Positions 27,973-38,601 are shown, numbered from the stretch's first letter. The stretch: 64,000 bases of DNA from Salinisphaera sp963835375 (GCA_963835375.1 CAWIGB010000036.1:1-64000); one strand, 5' to 3'. Numbers and translations are program-made. Notes: generated by a model from the sequence alone, not told the origin.

Positions 27973-29027
27973 TGGACATCCGCGCCGAGGATTTCGAGGC
28001 GGAGTTCGCCCGCCACCCGCTGGCCCGCGCCTACGTCCTTGCCGGCATCGAACCGTTGCAGGTGGTCGAGGCCGCGGATGCCGTGCGCCGCCGCGCGCGC
28101 GATGAAGGGTTCGACGAACGCGACATTCTGCATGCGGAGCCCGGCTTCGACTGGGCGCAGCTCGCTACGGCCGGTGCCAACCAGTCGTTGTTCGCCGCCC
28201 GGCGCATCGTGGAACTGCATCTGACGGACAAGGGGCCGGGGAAACCCGGCTCGGCCGCGATCGCCGATTTTCTCAAGCAGGATGCGCCGGATACGCTGCT
28301 GCTTGTCGTCGCCCCTGGCCTGGCGGCCTCGGCGCGCAAGAGCGCCTGGTACAAGAGCGTCGCGAAGGCGGGCGTGGTCAGTTATGCCTGGCCGTTGCCG
28401 GCCTCCCGCATGGTGGCGTGGATCGAACGCCGGGCCGGCAAGCGCGATCTCGCCCTCACCCGCGAGGCCGCCCAGCTTCTCGCCACGCAGAACGAAGGCA
28501 ATCTGCTGGCCGCGGCGCAGGAGATCGACCGGCTCGCCCTGTTGTATCCCGACGCGACCGTCGATCATGCCGAAGTGGCCGAGGCGGCCAGCGATCATGC
28601 CCGCTTCGATATCTTCGACCTGCCGGCCAAGGCGCTCGACGGCGACGCCGCCGGCGCGGTGAAGAGCCTGTACCGGTTGCGGGCCGAGGGCGTGGACGCG
28701 GTGCCGATCACCTGGGCGCTGGTCAACGATCTGCGCACGCTCTATCAGGCGGCACTCGCCGCTCGCGCCAACCGGCTCGACGCCTTCATGAACAAGATCT
28801 TCATGCCCGTGCCCCGCAAGCGCCAGATTTCCAAGGCCGCACGGGCGGCCGACCCGGCTCATCTGGCCCGCCTGCTGCGCCAGGCCGCGCGCGCCGACGC
28901 CATCAACAAGGGGGCCGCCCCGGGCCGGGCCTGGGACGAACTGATAACATTGACCATTGCACTCTCGGGGCGAACCCCGGGCGCGCAGACCGCACAACCT
29001 TCATTTGCCACGACACGATCGCCATGA
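27972..29027 (+). CDS. holA: DNA polymerase III subunit delta
   Basis: Delta opens the sliding clamp as part of the clamp loader. The 351-residue protein has YVLAGIEPLQVVEAADAVRR at the start, the AAA+-like middle (PDTLLLVVAPGL) and the FDLPAKALDGDAAGAVKSLYRL collar region. Its start and stop overlap speD and proA (TGATG and ATGA). lptE, the usual upstream partner, is not here. Confidence 0.92.
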   Translation: MDIRAEDFEAEFARHPLARAYVLAGIEPLQVVEAADAVRRRARDEGFDERDILHAEPGFDWAQLATAGANQSLFAARRIVELHLTDKGPGKPGSAAIADFLKQDAPDTLLLVVAPGLAASARKSAWYKSVAKAGVVSYAWPLPASRMVAWIERRAGKRDLALTREAAQLLATQNEGNLLAAAQEIDRLALLYPDATVDHAEVAEAASDHARFDIFDLPAKALDGDAAGAVKSLYRLRAEGVDAVPITWALVNDLRTLYQAALAARANRLDAFMNKIFMPVPRKRQISKAARAADPAHLARLLRQAARADAINKGAAPGRAWDELITLTIALSGRTPGAQTAQPSFATTRSP

Positions 29028-30316
29028 GCGCGAACCTACGCGAACCCGGCGGCGAGGCTTCCTCCCGCGTGACCCGTCAGATCCGCAGTCTGGGCGAAGC
29101 CGCCCGGCGCGCCGCACGGCGCATGGCCGCGGCCGAACCAGGCGAGAAGAATGCGGCCCTGTTCGCCATCGCCGAAGCGCTGATGGAGCAGCAGGACGCC
29201 ATCCTCGCAGCCAATGCCCGTGATATCCGGGAAGCCCGCGGCAAGCTCGACGACGCCGCGGTCGAACGTCTGGAGCTCAACAAGACCCGCATCGAGCGCA
29301 TGGCCGAAGGCGTGCGCCAGGTCGCGGCACTGGCCGACCCGATCGGCAGCCTGACCGATCTCAACTTCCGGCCCTCCGGCATTCAGGTCGGGCGCATGCG
29401 CGTGCCACTCGGCGTGATCGGCATCATCTACGAATCGCGACCGAACGTGACGGCAGACGCGGCCGCGCTGTGCCTGAAATCGGGCAACGCGGCCATCCTG
29501 CGCGGCGGCTCGGAGGCGGCCCATTCCAATCAGGCGATCGCGGCGGCCGTGGCACGCGGGCTGACCGACGCCGGCCTGCCGCGCGAAGCCGTGCAGGTGG
29601 TGGAAACCACCGATCGCGAAGCGGTCGCCGCCATGCTGGCGATGCCGGAATACATCGACGTGATCGTGCCGCGCGGCGGCAAGGGCCTGATCGAGTTCGT
29701 GGCCGACAACGCGAAGATGCCGGTGATCAAGCATCTGGACGGCGTCTGCCATGTCTATATCGATGAATCGGCCGACCGCGACAAGGCGATCGCCATCGCG
29801 GTGAACGCCAAGACCCAGCGCTACGGCACCTGCAACACGATGGAAACGCTGCTGGTGGCGGAGTCCGTCGCGCGCTCGATCCTCGAGCCGCTGGCCCACG
29901 ATCTGTTGCAGGCGGGCGTGACGCTGCGCGGCTGCGCGGCCACGCGCAAACTGCTGGGCCCCGATATCCAGCCCGCCACCGACGACGACTGGGCCGCCGA
30001 GTATCTGGCCCCGACCCTGGCCGTGCGCATCGTGCCGGACATGCACGCGGCGATCGAGCATATCGAGCGCTGGGGTTCGCATCACACCGACGCCATCGTC
30101 ACCGAAAACGTCACCCGGGCACGGGCCTTCATCCGCGCGGTGGATTCGGCTTCAGTCATGGTCAATGCCTCGACCCGCTTCGCCGACGGCTTCGAATACG
30201 GCCTGGGCGCAGAAATCGGCATCTCCACCGACAAGCTGCATGCCCGCGGCCCGGTCGGCCTGGAAGGTCTGACGTCCCAGAAATACGTGGTCTTCGGCGA
30301 CGGCCATGTCCGCTAA
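29024..30316 (+). CDS. proA: Gamma-glutamyl phosphate reductase
   Basis: It reduces gamma-glutamyl phosphate to glutamate semialdehyde in proline synthesis. The 430-residue aldehyde-dehydrogenase-fold enzyme shows YESRPNVTADAAALCLKSGN, RGGSEAAHSN, VIVPRGGKGLIEFV and the catalytic Cys in RYGTCNTMETLL. The C-terminus GPVGLEGLTSQKYVVFGDGH is the family signature. ATG 29024 overlaps the holA stop. proB is not in the window. Confidence 0.96.
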   Translation: MSANLREPGGEASSRVTRQIRSLGEAARRAARRMAAAEPGEKNAALFAIAEALMEQQDAILAANARDIREARGKLDDAAVERLELNKTRIERMAEGVRQVAALADPIGSLTDLNFRPSGIQVGRMRVPLGVIGIIYESRPNVTADAAALCLKSGNAAILRGGSEAAHSNQAIAAAVARGLTDAGLPREAVQVVETTDREAVAAMLAMPEYIDVIVPRGGKGLIEFVADNAKMPVIKHLDGVCHVYIDESADRDKAIAIAVNAKTQRYGTCNTMETLLVAESVARSILEPLAHDLLQAGVTLRGCAATRKLLGPDIQPATDDDWAAEYLAPTLAVRIVPDMHAAIEHIERWGSHHTDAIVTENVTRARAFIRAVDSASVMVNASTRFADGFEYGLGAEIGISTDKLHARGPVGLEGLTSQKYVVFGDGHVR

Positions 30317-30326
30317 ACAGGTTGTG

Positions 30327-30997
30327 ATGGACAATCACCAAAGGCCCGATCGGTATTCTCGGGGGCACGTTCGATCCCGTACACAACGGCCATCTGCGAC
30401 TGGCCATGGAACTGGCCACGGATCTCAAGCTGGCCCAGGTCCGCCTGATCCCGAACGGCCGCCCGCCGCACCGCGAGCAGCCGGGCGCGACGCCCGGCCA
30501 GCGCGCCAAGTGGATCCGCGTGGCCACCGCCAACGAGCCGCGGCTGGCGCCTCGACGACCGCGAACTGATGCGCAAGGGCGCCTCGTACACGGTCGATAC
30601 CCTGGCCTCGTTGCGCGAGGATTTTCCGAACAATCCGCTGTGCCTGATCATGGGCCGCGATGTGTTCGCCAAGCTGCCGAGCTGGCATGAATGGCGCAAG
30701 CTGTTCGACTATGCCCATATCGTGCTGATCGAACGGCCCGGACTGTCGGCCGAATACGCGCCGGAGGCGGCGGCCGAACTCGAAGCCCGCTCCAGCGAGA
30801 ACGTCGACGACCTGCACCACAGCGCGTCCGGCGTCATCTACAATTATGCGCCGCCGCCGCTGGCGATCTCCGCCAGCCGCATCCGCAAACTGATCGCGTC
30901 GGGGGCCAGCCCGCGCTACCTCTTGCCGGCAGCGATTCTCGACGACATTATGGATTCTGAGATCTACCACTCGTCCACGGGCGAGGCCAAGGAATGA
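30327..30997 (+). pseudogene. nadD: Nicotinate-nucleotide adenylyltransferase, two one-base insertions
   Basis: NadD makes deamido-NAD and is normally essential. ATG 30327 gives MDNHQ, then an extra A in AAA (30340-30342) shifts the frame into GPIGILGGTFDPVHNGH, the nucleotidyltransferase motif. A second extra base, C at 30550-30551, separates ANEPRLA from the continuation DDRELMRKGASYTVDTL, CLIMGRDVFAKLPSWHEW and AISASRIRKLI. Removing both gives a complete NadD of normal length. The double lesion in an essential gene points to sequencing errors. The stop overlaps rsfS (ATGA). Confidence 0.88.
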
Positions 30998-31398
30998 TGG
31001 CAGCAGACAACAGCCCGACCGAAGTGCCCCATGCCGCCGAAACGGCCCCTGCCGGCAGCACCCTGCGCCTGGCGCTAGACGCGGTCGAGGAGCTCAAGGG
31101 CGAATCGGTCAAGGTGCTGGACATCGCAGCCCTGACGACCATGGCGGAACATATGGTGATCTGCACCGGCCGTTCGGGGCGCCACGTCAAGCGCATCGGC
31201 GAGACGGTGATCGCCAACGCCAAGCAGGCCGGCCTGTCGCCTCGCGTGGAAGGACTGGAACAGTCCGAATGGGTGCTGATCGATCTCAACGGCGTGCTGG
31301 TGCACATCATGCAACCGGTGACCCGCGCCTATTACCAGCTCGAGAAGCTCTGGGACGTGGACGTCGCCGGCCCGGACACCTCCAGCGCCACGCACTGA
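30994..31398 (+). CDS. rsfS: Ribosomal silencing factor
   Basis: RsfS binds uL14 and blocks subunit joining in poor growth. The 134-residue protein has a disordered 20-residue start, then LALDAVEELKGESVKVLDI, the MVICTGRSGRHVKRI strand-helix and WVLIDLNGVLVHIM of the family. It lies between nadD and rlmH, the usual order. Confidence 0.95.
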   Translation: MMAADNSPTEVPHAAETAPAGSTLRLALDAVEELKGESVKVLDIAALTTMAEHMVICTGRSGRHVKRIGETVIANAKQAGLSPRVEGLEQSEWVLIDLNGVLVHIMQPVTRAYYQLEKLWDVDVAGPDTSSATH

Positions 31399-31427
31399 CT
31401 GCGCGCTTCGGCGCCGGGTCTGTTGTC

Positions 31428-31898
31428 ATGCGCATCCGGTTGATCGCGGTGGGCAGACGCATGCCCAAATGGGTGACCACGGCGTACGAGGACTACGCGC
31501 GCCGCCTCCCGCGCGAGTGCCGGCTGGAACTGATCGAGATCCCGTTGGCCAAGCGCCATGAGGGCGGCGATACCGCGCGCGCCATTGCCGCCGAGGACGA
31601 CCGTATGGCAAAGGCGATCGGCCGCGACACGGAAGTGATCGCCCTGACCGTCGACGGCAAGCCCTGGTCCACCGAAGGCCTGGCCGACGATCTCAAGGCC
31701 TGGATGGGCGACGGACGCGACCGCGCGATACTGGTGGGCGGGCCGGACGGCCTCGGACCGACCTCGCTGGCTGCGGCCGGCCGCTGTCGCTCGTTGTCGG
31801 CCCTGACCCTGCCGCATCCGCTGGTGCGTGTAATCGTGGCCGAACAGCTGTTTCGTGCCCACAGCATCCTGATCGGCCACCCCTACCATCGCGCCTGA
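31428..31898 (+). CDS. rlmH: 23S rRNA pseudouridine-1915 N3-methyltransferase
   Basis: This SPOUT methyltransferase modifies helix 69 of 23S rRNA. The 156-residue length is standard. Visible are MRIRLIAVGRRMPKWV at the start, the knot region ILVGGPDGL and the C-terminal LPHPLVRVIVAEQLFRAHSI with HPYHRA. ATG 31428 gives the exact family start. The 144 bp to rng show no gene. Confidence 0.96.
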   Translation: MRIRLIAVGRRMPKWVTTAYEDYARRLPRECRLELIEIPLAKRHEGGDTARAIAAEDDRMAKAIGRDTEVIALTVDGKPWSTEGLADDLKAWMGDGRDRAILVGGPDGLGPTSLAAAGRCRSLSALTLPHPLVRVIVAEQLFRAHSILIGHPYHRA

Positions 31899-32042
31899 AG
31901 CCGCCGTCGCGCTACAGGCCGATGGCCCGGCTACGATCATTGTTGAGTTGCGGGGTTACGGACGTCGTGACGACAATCGCATTATGAAAACTTTGATTTC
32001 CATCATGCCTTCACCCGGCGGCCGCCGACACGGCCGGATCTC

Positions 32043-33545
32043 GTGAGCCGTCCGGAACCGCTGGTCGACGCCGATACCCTGCGCGTCGAGATTCTGGTCA
32101 ACGCCGGGCCGGGCGAGACGCGCGCCGCGCAGATCGAGCGCGGCGTACTGCAGGATATCCATATCCAGCGCGATGCCACCGCGAGCGCGGTCAGCAACAT
32201 CTATCTCGGGGTGGTTCAGCGCGTACTGGCCGGGATGCAGGCGGCCTTCGTCGACATCGGCCTGGAGCGCGCGGCCTTTCTGCAGGTCTCCGACATGGTG
32301 CGCCAGCACGCCGGAAGCGCCAACGAGCCGCCGCGTATCGAGCACTGTTTGCGTGCCGGCGATCGCATTCTGGTACAGGTCAGCCGCGATGCCATGGGCA
32401 CCAAGGGCGCGCGCCTGACCACCGACCTGGCGATTCCGTCGCGTTTCCTGGTCTACATGCCGCATACGCCGCGTATCGGTGTGTCGGCCCGCATCGAGAG
32501 CGAGGAGGAGCGTACACGCCTGTTCGATGCGGTGGCCGATCTCAAGCGCGAACTCGATCTGCCCGGCGGCTTCATCGTGCGTACCGTGGCCGACGGCGCG
32601 CCGGTCGCCGCACTCGCCGCCGACATGCGTTTCCTTGCCACCGTATGGGCCGATATCCAGGAACAGGCCCGGCAGGTGCCGGGCGAGACACTGGTGTACG
32701 GCGATCTGCCGCTGACCATCCGCATGCTGCGCGATCTGCTCACACCGGATGTCTCGGCGGTGATCATCGACGATGCCCGCGCCTGGCAGGAGATGATCGC
32801 ATTCACCCGGCGCTTCGCACCCGAATTCACCGACCGCTTACTGTTGTACGAGGACGAAACCCCGCTGTTCGCGCAATACGGCGTCGAGGACGCCATCCAG
32901 CGCGCGCTGCAACCCAAGGTCCCGCTCAAGTCCGGCGGTTTTCTGATCATCGAGCAGACCGAGGCCATGGTCACCGTGGACGTGAATACGGGCGGCTTTG
33001 TCGGCACCCGCAGCCTCGAGCAGACCGTGCTGCGCACCAACCTCGAAGCCGCCCAGACCATCGCGCGCCAGCTGCGCCTGCGCAATCTGGGCGGCATCAT
33101 CGTGATCGACTTCATCGACATGGTCGATGCCGATCACAAGCAGCAGGTGCTCGCCCAACTGGCGAGCGCGCTCGCTGCGGACCCGGCCAAGACCTCGATC
33201 GGCCAGGTTTCCAATCTCGGGCTGGTGGAAGTCACCCGCAAACGCACCCGTGAATCGCTCGAACATGTGCTGTGCGCCCCCTGCGAGGCCTGTGGCGGGC
33301 GCGGTTACGTCAAGACCGCGGAAACCATCACTTTCGAGCTGTTCCGCGAGATCGCGCGCCGGGCACGTCGGCGTCCGCATGCGGACGCCGAGCTGCTGGT
33401 TCTGGCGCCGCCGGACACGATCGATCAGCTGCTCGATAATCAGGCTGCGGCCTTCCGCGAGGTGTGCGCGGAGGCCGGCGTGACGGTTCGGCTGCAGGCC
33501 GAGGCGCTCTACGGGCCGGAACAATTCGATGTGGTCGTCATGTAA
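32043..33545 (+). CDS. rng: Ribonuclease G
   Basis: This endoribonuclease trims the 5' end of 16S rRNA. The 500-residue protein has an N-terminal S1-like region (IYLGVVQRVLAGMQAAFVDI), the DNase-I-like catalytic part with the metal-binding VDVNTGGFVG, and the zinc-link Cys pair in CAPCEACGGRG. GTG 32043 is used; the first 15 residues are longer than in E. coli RNase G. Confidence 0.95.
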   Translation: MSRPEPLVDADTLRVEILVNAGPGETRAAQIERGVLQDIHIQRDATASAVSNIYLGVVQRVLAGMQAAFVDIGLERAAFLQVSDMVRQHAGSANEPPRIEHCLRAGDRILVQVSRDAMGTKGARLTTDLAIPSRFLVYMPHTPRIGVSARIESEEERTRLFDAVADLKRELDLPGGFIVRTVADGAPVAALAADMRFLATVWADIQEQARQVPGETLVYGDLPLTIRMLRDLLTPDVSAVIIDDARAWQEMIAFTRRFAPEFTDRLLLYEDETPLFAQYGVEDAIQRALQPKVPLKSGGFLIIEQTEAMVTVDVNTGGFVGTRSLEQTVLRTNLEAAQTIARQLRLRNLGGIIVIDFIDMVDADHKQQVLAQLASALAADPAKTSIGQVSNLGLVEVTRKRTRESLEHVLCAPCEACGGRGYVKTAETITFELFREIARRARRRPHADAELLVLAPPDTIDQLLDNQAAAFREVCAEAGVTVRLQAEALYGPEQFDVVVM

Positions 33546-33691
33546 GCTGGGGCGATGATCGCCCGCGACGCGCCACAGACCGTTCGGCGCGCCGGTATGA
33601 CTCGGCTCGTCGAACTGCCCATGCCTGGCCCATATCACGACAATCTCACGCATGACGCCGGGCCGGGCGACGCGCCAGGCCCACGGCGTTC

Positions 33692-36600
33692 ATGAGCAGG
33701 ACACCACGCGCGCGACGCCGCCGCGGCTGGATCAAGCGCAGCCTGATCATCACGTCGGCCAGCATCGTGGTGCTGGCCGGCCTGTTGGTCGGCGGCGTGC
33801 GTCTGCTCGATCATTTTGCGCCGCAGTACCGCACGGCTCTGGCCCAGCGTATCGGCCAGCGCATCAACGCGAATCTCTCGGTCTCGGGCCTGGAAATCGG
33901 CTGGGGCTGGCACGGCCCGATCCTCTATTTGGACGATCCGCGCCTCACCCGCCATGGCGCGGACAAACCTGCTCTGACGGCCGATCGACTCGGGCTGGAA
34001 TTCTCGCTGACCGATCTGCTCGGCGGCTCCCGTCTGCCGGACGGCGTGATCATCGACGCGCCGCATGCTGCGCTGGTGCAGACCGACCACGGGGTCGCGC
34101 TCGCCCACTGGGGCCAGTCCAGCGGCACCGGCATGGACTGGTCGAAGCTGGCCGCCGTGCGCCGCCAGATCGCGCACGTCCGCATCCAGGGCGGCCGTGT
34201 CTCGATGGTATCGAAGCGTCTGCCAGGCGGTCGCATGCAATGGTCGAATCTGCACTTCGTGCTCAACGACCACGCGGATCACAGCCTCCAGGTCACGGCC
34301 TCGGCCGACGGGCCGGCGTGGTGGCCGACACTTGATGCCAGCGCCACGATCGACGGACCGCTACGCCGCCCCGACCGCGCGCAGTTCTCGCTCCACGGCG
34401 GGAACATCCGTCCGCTGGCCGTGGCCCGCCACAACCAGGCGAAGATCGCCTCTCGCCTGCGCGGCGGGCGGTTGACGTTCGATGTCGATGGCCATTGGCG
34501 AAACGATCGCCTCACCGACACCCGAATCACGCTGGCCAGCGAAGCCCTCGCCCAACCGGGCAATGATCACCCGTTGGTTCCGCCCTTCAATGCTGTATTC
34601 GGTGCATCGAGCGATCCCGAGGCGCATCGCATCGATCTCGAGCTGGTGCAACTGACCGGCGGGCCGAAGCAGGCGGGCGATCTCGATGCCAAAGCCCATT
34701 TCGATACCCGCAGGCATGCCCTCGCGATCAGCGCACGCCATCTGCCCGGCGCGCTGGGGCTGCGCATCGCCCGTCTGGCCGAACCACGGCTGAGCGATAC
34801 CGCCGTCGACGGCTCGATCGACGAGCTCGACCTGCATTGGCAGCCCGGGCAGCCGCTCGCCGCCGACGTGGGTTTCCACGGCCTGACGGTCGACGATCCG
34901 AAGATCGCCTTCGGCCCGATCGCCGGCCACTATCGCCAACAGGGCGATCACCATACGCTGAGCTTCGACGGCGCCGACGGCAAGCTTTCGGCCGAGCGCT
35001 ATATCCGGGGCAAGGTCGATGTCACCGGTCTCGACGGCCAGGTGCACTGGCAGCCGGCCGACGGCGGTGGCTGGTCGATCGACCTCGACAAGCTGCGTCT
35101 GGCCAGCCGCAAGGCCCATGTCAGCACCTCCGGGCACGTACATCTGCCGGAGCAGGGCGCGCCGGTCGTGGATATCAGTGCGGACGTGGTGGCCCCTCAT
35201 GTCGCCCGCCTGCTGGATCACATCCCCCAGGCGCAGGATCTGCCGAACCCGCGTCTACGCGACTGGCTGCCGAAGGCGATTCTTGCGGGCTCGCTGGATC
35301 AAGGCCATGTGACGGTCAAGGGGCCGATGGATCGTTTCCCCTTCCCCGATGCGAACAACGGCAACGGCTTCCACATGACGCTGGCCGGCCACGGCGTGGA
35401 CGTACGCTACAAGCCCCAGTGGCCGAAGGTCACCGACGCCCGCGGCAAGCTTTCGCTCGACGGCGACAAGCTCGCGCTCGATCTTGCTGGCGCAAGGATG
35501 CTGGGCGTGGCCCTCGGCACGGCCCGGGCCCGCGTCGAGGACGTGCGCGAGCCGGTGATGCATCTGACCGGCAAGGCCAGCAACGCACCCGCCACCAAAC
35601 TGATGTCATTTCTGACGGAATCGCCGCTGCACAAGAAATTCGGCAAGCTGGTCGACGCGATCGATATCCGCGGGCCGGCGAATCTCGGCGTAGCCCTGCG
35701 CATTCCGCTTAAGCCGGGGCTCGGCGATATCAAGGTCGACGGCACCATCGACGCCAAGGGCGATACGCTGCGTCAGCACACCCTGCCGGGGCCGATCACG
35801 GGCATTCGCGGCCACCTGGCCTTCAGCGAGCACGGCGTGAAGGCTTCCGGCCTGACCGGTCAGCTGATGGGGGTGCCGATCTCGGCCGACATCGCCAGCG
35901 CCTCGGAGGGCGGCGAGCGCATCATGGCCCGCGCCAAGCCCAGCCTGCCGGCCGATCGCGATGCGCTGGCCCACTATCTGCCCGATGCGTGGCTGATCTA
36001 TGGCAAGGGCAGGACATCGATGACGGTTGCCTTCACGGTCGGTCACAACGGCCAGATCAGCCCGATCCGGGTCAACAGCGATCTCGCCGGCATGGCGATC
36101 CGCCTGCCGGCGCCGCTGACCAAGCCGGCTGCGGCCCGAGCGCCCCTGGCGGTCACCATCAAGCCCGACAGCGGCCATATCGATGCCGAATATGACCATC
36201 GCCTGCACCTGGCCGTCGATCTGGACGGCGACGGCCAGCCGAAGCGCATTCAGGCGCTCGTCGGCGATACCGACCTCAAGGCCCCGGATGCCGACGGCCT
36301 GTGGATCGGCGGGCATGCCAATCAGGTCGACGGACTGGGCTGGTTCTATGTCGTGCGTCACGTGCTTTACGGCGCACCGGCCGATATTCCCGGCGCGCCG
36401 GAAACCGACACCGCCAAGAGTACCGGCAAAAAGAAAACCGGCCGCCGAACCTCGAATCTGGCGTTTCTCGGCGGCAATCTGACCATCGGCCGACTCAATT
36501 TCGGCGACCGCTATATCGCCAAACCGCATGTCCGCGCCCAGCCCATGAGCGGCACGACCGGCTGGCGCGTGGATTTCGAGGGCGACGACAGCCAGGGCCA

Positions 36601-37657
36601 GATCACCTGGACCACGCCGGCCCGCCAGGCCGCCGGCATCGCCGGCAATCTGAAACGCGTGGCGCTGCATACCGAGTCGGCCCAGCCTGGCAAGGCCGGC
36701 GGCAACGATTCGACCGTGCTCTGGCCGGGCCTGTCACCCACCGATCTACCGGCCATGAAGCTGTTCATACAGAACTTCGTGGTCGATGGCACCTCCTTCG
36801 GTCAGACTCATGTCGATGCCACCAGCACGGTTGATGGCTGGCGCCTGGATCGCTTCCAGCTCGCCGGCGGCGCGCTCACCGGCCAGGCCGACGCCCACTG
36901 GCAGCAGGACAGCGGCGTCAGCCAGGCCAGCGCGCACGCCGATTTCGATGGCCATGGCCTGTCGCGGCTGCTGCGCTCCTTCGGCTATGTCTCGCCCATC
37001 CGAGCCAAGCGCGCCCGCATCAAGAGCGAGCTGGCGATCAAACCGAACCGGAACGGGCTCGATCTGCGTCATCTCGACGGGAATGTCCATCTGGCGCTCG
37101 ACCACGGTACGCTGCTGACCGTCGAGCCCGGGCCGGGCCGGCTGCTCGGCCTGTTCAATCTGTATGTGCTGCCGCGGCGCCTGCGACTGGATTTCCGCGA
37201 CGTCGTCGACAAGGGCATGGCCTTCGACAAGGTGCGCGCCGATTTCGACATTCGTCAGGGCCAGGCCTACAGCAAGAACGCGCGCATCCTCACGCCCTCG
37301 GTCACGATCGGCATCACCGGCCGCATCGGGCTGGCCACGCGCGATTACGACGAATACGTGACCATCACGCCCAAGGTCGGTAGCGGCGTGGCGATCGCAA
37401 GCGCGGTGCTCGGCGGTCCGATCATCGGCGCGGCCGTGTTCGCGGTGCAGGAGCTGCTCAAGAAGCCGATCGAGCATTTCTCGTCGGTCGGCTACAACCT
37501 CAAGGGCAGCTGGGACGACCCCCAGATCGTCAATCCGCGGGCGGACGACAGCAGCGACGACCACAAGGCCGATACCGCCCAACCCGGCGCTTCCCAGCGC
37601 CCCCGCAAAGTAGTGATCGACTGCCCGCTTCGGCGTATCCTCGGCCAACGGACATGA
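33692..37657 (+). CDS. yhdP: YhdP-family AsmA-like lipid-transport protein
   Basis: This very long (1321 residues) protein has one N-terminal membrane helix (about 18-38) and a beta-rich periplasmic body of repeated AsmA/TamB-type strands. It is thought to bridge the envelope and carry phospholipids to the outer membrane. C-terminal family marks are GRLLGLFNLYVLPRRLRLDF and ITPKVGSGVAIASAVLGGP. The rng-yhdP-nitrilase-tldD order is the standard gammaproteobacterial context. Confidence 0.92.
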   Translation: MSRTPRARRRRGWIKRSLIITSASIVVLAGLLVGGVRLLDHFAPQYRTALAQRIGQRINANLSVSGLEIGWGWHGPILYLDDPRLTRHGADKPALTADRLGLEFSLTDLLGGSRLPDGVIIDAPHAALVQTDHGVALAHWGQSSGTGMDWSKLAAVRRQIAHVRIQGGRVSMVSKRLPGGRMQWSNLHFVLNDHADHSLQVTASADGPAWWPTLDASATIDGPLRRPDRAQFSLHGGNIRPLAVARHNQAKIASRLRGGRLTFDVDGHWRNDRLTDTRITLASEALAQPGNDHPLVPPFNAVFGASSDPEAHRIDLELVQLTGGPKQAGDLDAKAHFDTRRHALAISARHLPGALGLRIARLAEPRLSDTAVDGSIDELDLHWQPGQPLAADVGFHGLTVDDPKIAFGPIAGHYRQQGDHHTLSFDGADGKLSAERYIRGKVDVTGLDGQVHWQPADGGGWSIDLDKLRLASRKAHVSTSGHVHLPEQGAPVVDISADVVAPHVARLLDHIPQAQDLPNPRLRDWLPKAILAGSLDQGHVTVKGPMDRFPFPDANNGNGFHMTLAGHGVDVRYKPQWPKVTDARGKLSLDGDKLALDLAGARMLGVALGTARARVEDVREPVMHLTGKASNAPATKLMSFLTESPLHKKFGKLVDAIDIRGPANLGVALRIPLKPGLGDIKVDGTIDAKGDTLRQHTLPGPITGIRGHLAFSEHGVKASGLTGQLMGVPISADIASASEGGERIMARAKPSLPADRDALAHYLPDAWLIYGKGRTSMTVAFTVGHNGQISPIRVNSDLAGMAIRLPAPLTKPAAARAPLAVTIKPDSGHIDAEYDHRLHLAVDLDGDGQPKRIQALVGDTDLKAPDADGLWIGGHANQVDGLGWFYVVRHVLYGAPADIPGAPETDTAKSTGKKKTGRRTSNLAFLGGNLTIGRLNFGDRYIAKPHVRAQPMSGTTGWRVDFEGDDSQGQITWTTPARQAAGIAGNLKRVALHTESAQPGKAGGNDSTVLWPGLSPTDLPAMKLFIQNFVVDGTSFGQTHVDATSTVDGWRLDRFQLAGGALTGQADAHWQQDSGVSQASAHADFDGHGLSRLLRSFGYVSPIRAKRARIKSELAIKPNRNGLDLRHLDGNVHLALDHGTLLTVEPGPGRLLGLFNLYVLPRRLRLDFRDVVDKGMAFDKVRADFDIRQGQAYSKNARILTPSVTIGITGRIGLATRDYDEYVTITPKVGSGVAIASAVLGGPIIGAAVFAVQELLKKPIEHFSSVGYNLKGSWDDPQIVNPRADDSSDDHKADTAQPGASQRPRKVVIDCPLRRILGQRT

Positions 37658-37676
37658 AATCAAGGACAACCCCGGC

Positions 37677-38522
37677 ATGAGCGACACCCGACCGGCGCTC
37701 GAAACCGTGCGCGTCGCCGCCATCCAGATGAACTCGCTCGGCGAGGTCGATCCCAACCTCGCCCGCGCCGGCGATCTGCTGCGCGATGCCGCCCGGCGCG
37801 GCGCACGGCTTGCCGTGCTGCCGGAAAACTTCGCGCTGATGGGCGCTCACGAGACCGACAAGCTGCGCGAGGCCGAGGCCGATGGCGACGGCCCGATCCA
37901 GGATTTTCTGGCGCGGACCGCAGCCGAGCTCGGCCTGTGGATCGCGGCCGGTACGATTCCGATCGCCAGCCCCGAGCCCGACCGCGTGTATCCCGCGCTG
38001 TGTGTCTACGACGACTCGGGCACGCGCGTGGCACGCTACGACAAGATCCACCTGTTCGATGTCGGGATGCCGGATTCGGCCGAGGCCTATCGCGAATCCG
38101 CGACCTTCATGGCCGGCGCGAACAAGCCGATGGTGATCGACTCGCCATTCGGCCGGATCGGCCTGTCGATCTGCTACGACCTGCGCTTTCCCGAACTCTA
38201 CCGGGCACTCGCCACCGAGGGCGCGGAGATCATCGTCGCGCCGTCGGCATTCACGCATACCACCGGCACCGCCCACTGGCACCTGCTGACCCGCGCCCGC
38301 GCCGTCGAGAATCTGGCCACGATGATCGTGCCCAACCAGGCCGGGCACCACGCCAGCGGACGACGCACCTACGGTCACAGTCTGATCTGCGACCCCTGGG
38401 GGCATGTCCAGTCGGAAGCACGGTCCGAGGCGAACGAGGTTGTGGTGGCCGACATCGACCGCGCTCGCGGCGCCCGGCTGCGCGAAGGCTTTCCCTGCCT
38501 TTCGCATCGCCGGCTGGCGTAG
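37677..38522 (+). CDS. Carbon-nitrogen hydrolase (nitrilase superfamily, NIT1/YbeM-like)
   Basis: This is a 281-residue amidase fold with the full catalytic triad: Glu in LPENF, Lys in YDKIHLFD and Cys in SICYDLRFPELYR. It resembles NIT1-type deaminated-glutathione amidases, a metabolite-repair activity, but the substrate is not proven by sequence. It starts 19 bp after yhdP. Confidence 0.9.
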   Translation: MSDTRPALETVRVAAIQMNSLGEVDPNLARAGDLLRDAARRGARLAVLPENFALMGAHETDKLREAEADGDGPIQDFLARTAAELGLWIAAGTIPIASPEPDRVYPALCVYDDSGTRVARYDKIHLFDVGMPDSAEAYRESATFMAGANKPMVIDSPFGRIGLSICYDLRFPELYRALATEGAEIIVAPSAFTHTTGTAHWHLLTRARAVENLATMIVPNQAGHHASGRRTYGHSLICDPWGHVQSEARSEANEVVVADIDRARGARLREGFPCLSHRRLA

Positions 38523-38601
38523 AGCCGGTTGTTCGCACACGCGGGGGCCGCGGCCCGCGCCTCGGTTCGCCTGCACAACGCTTATCGCTCAAGGAGTTCT
38601 C

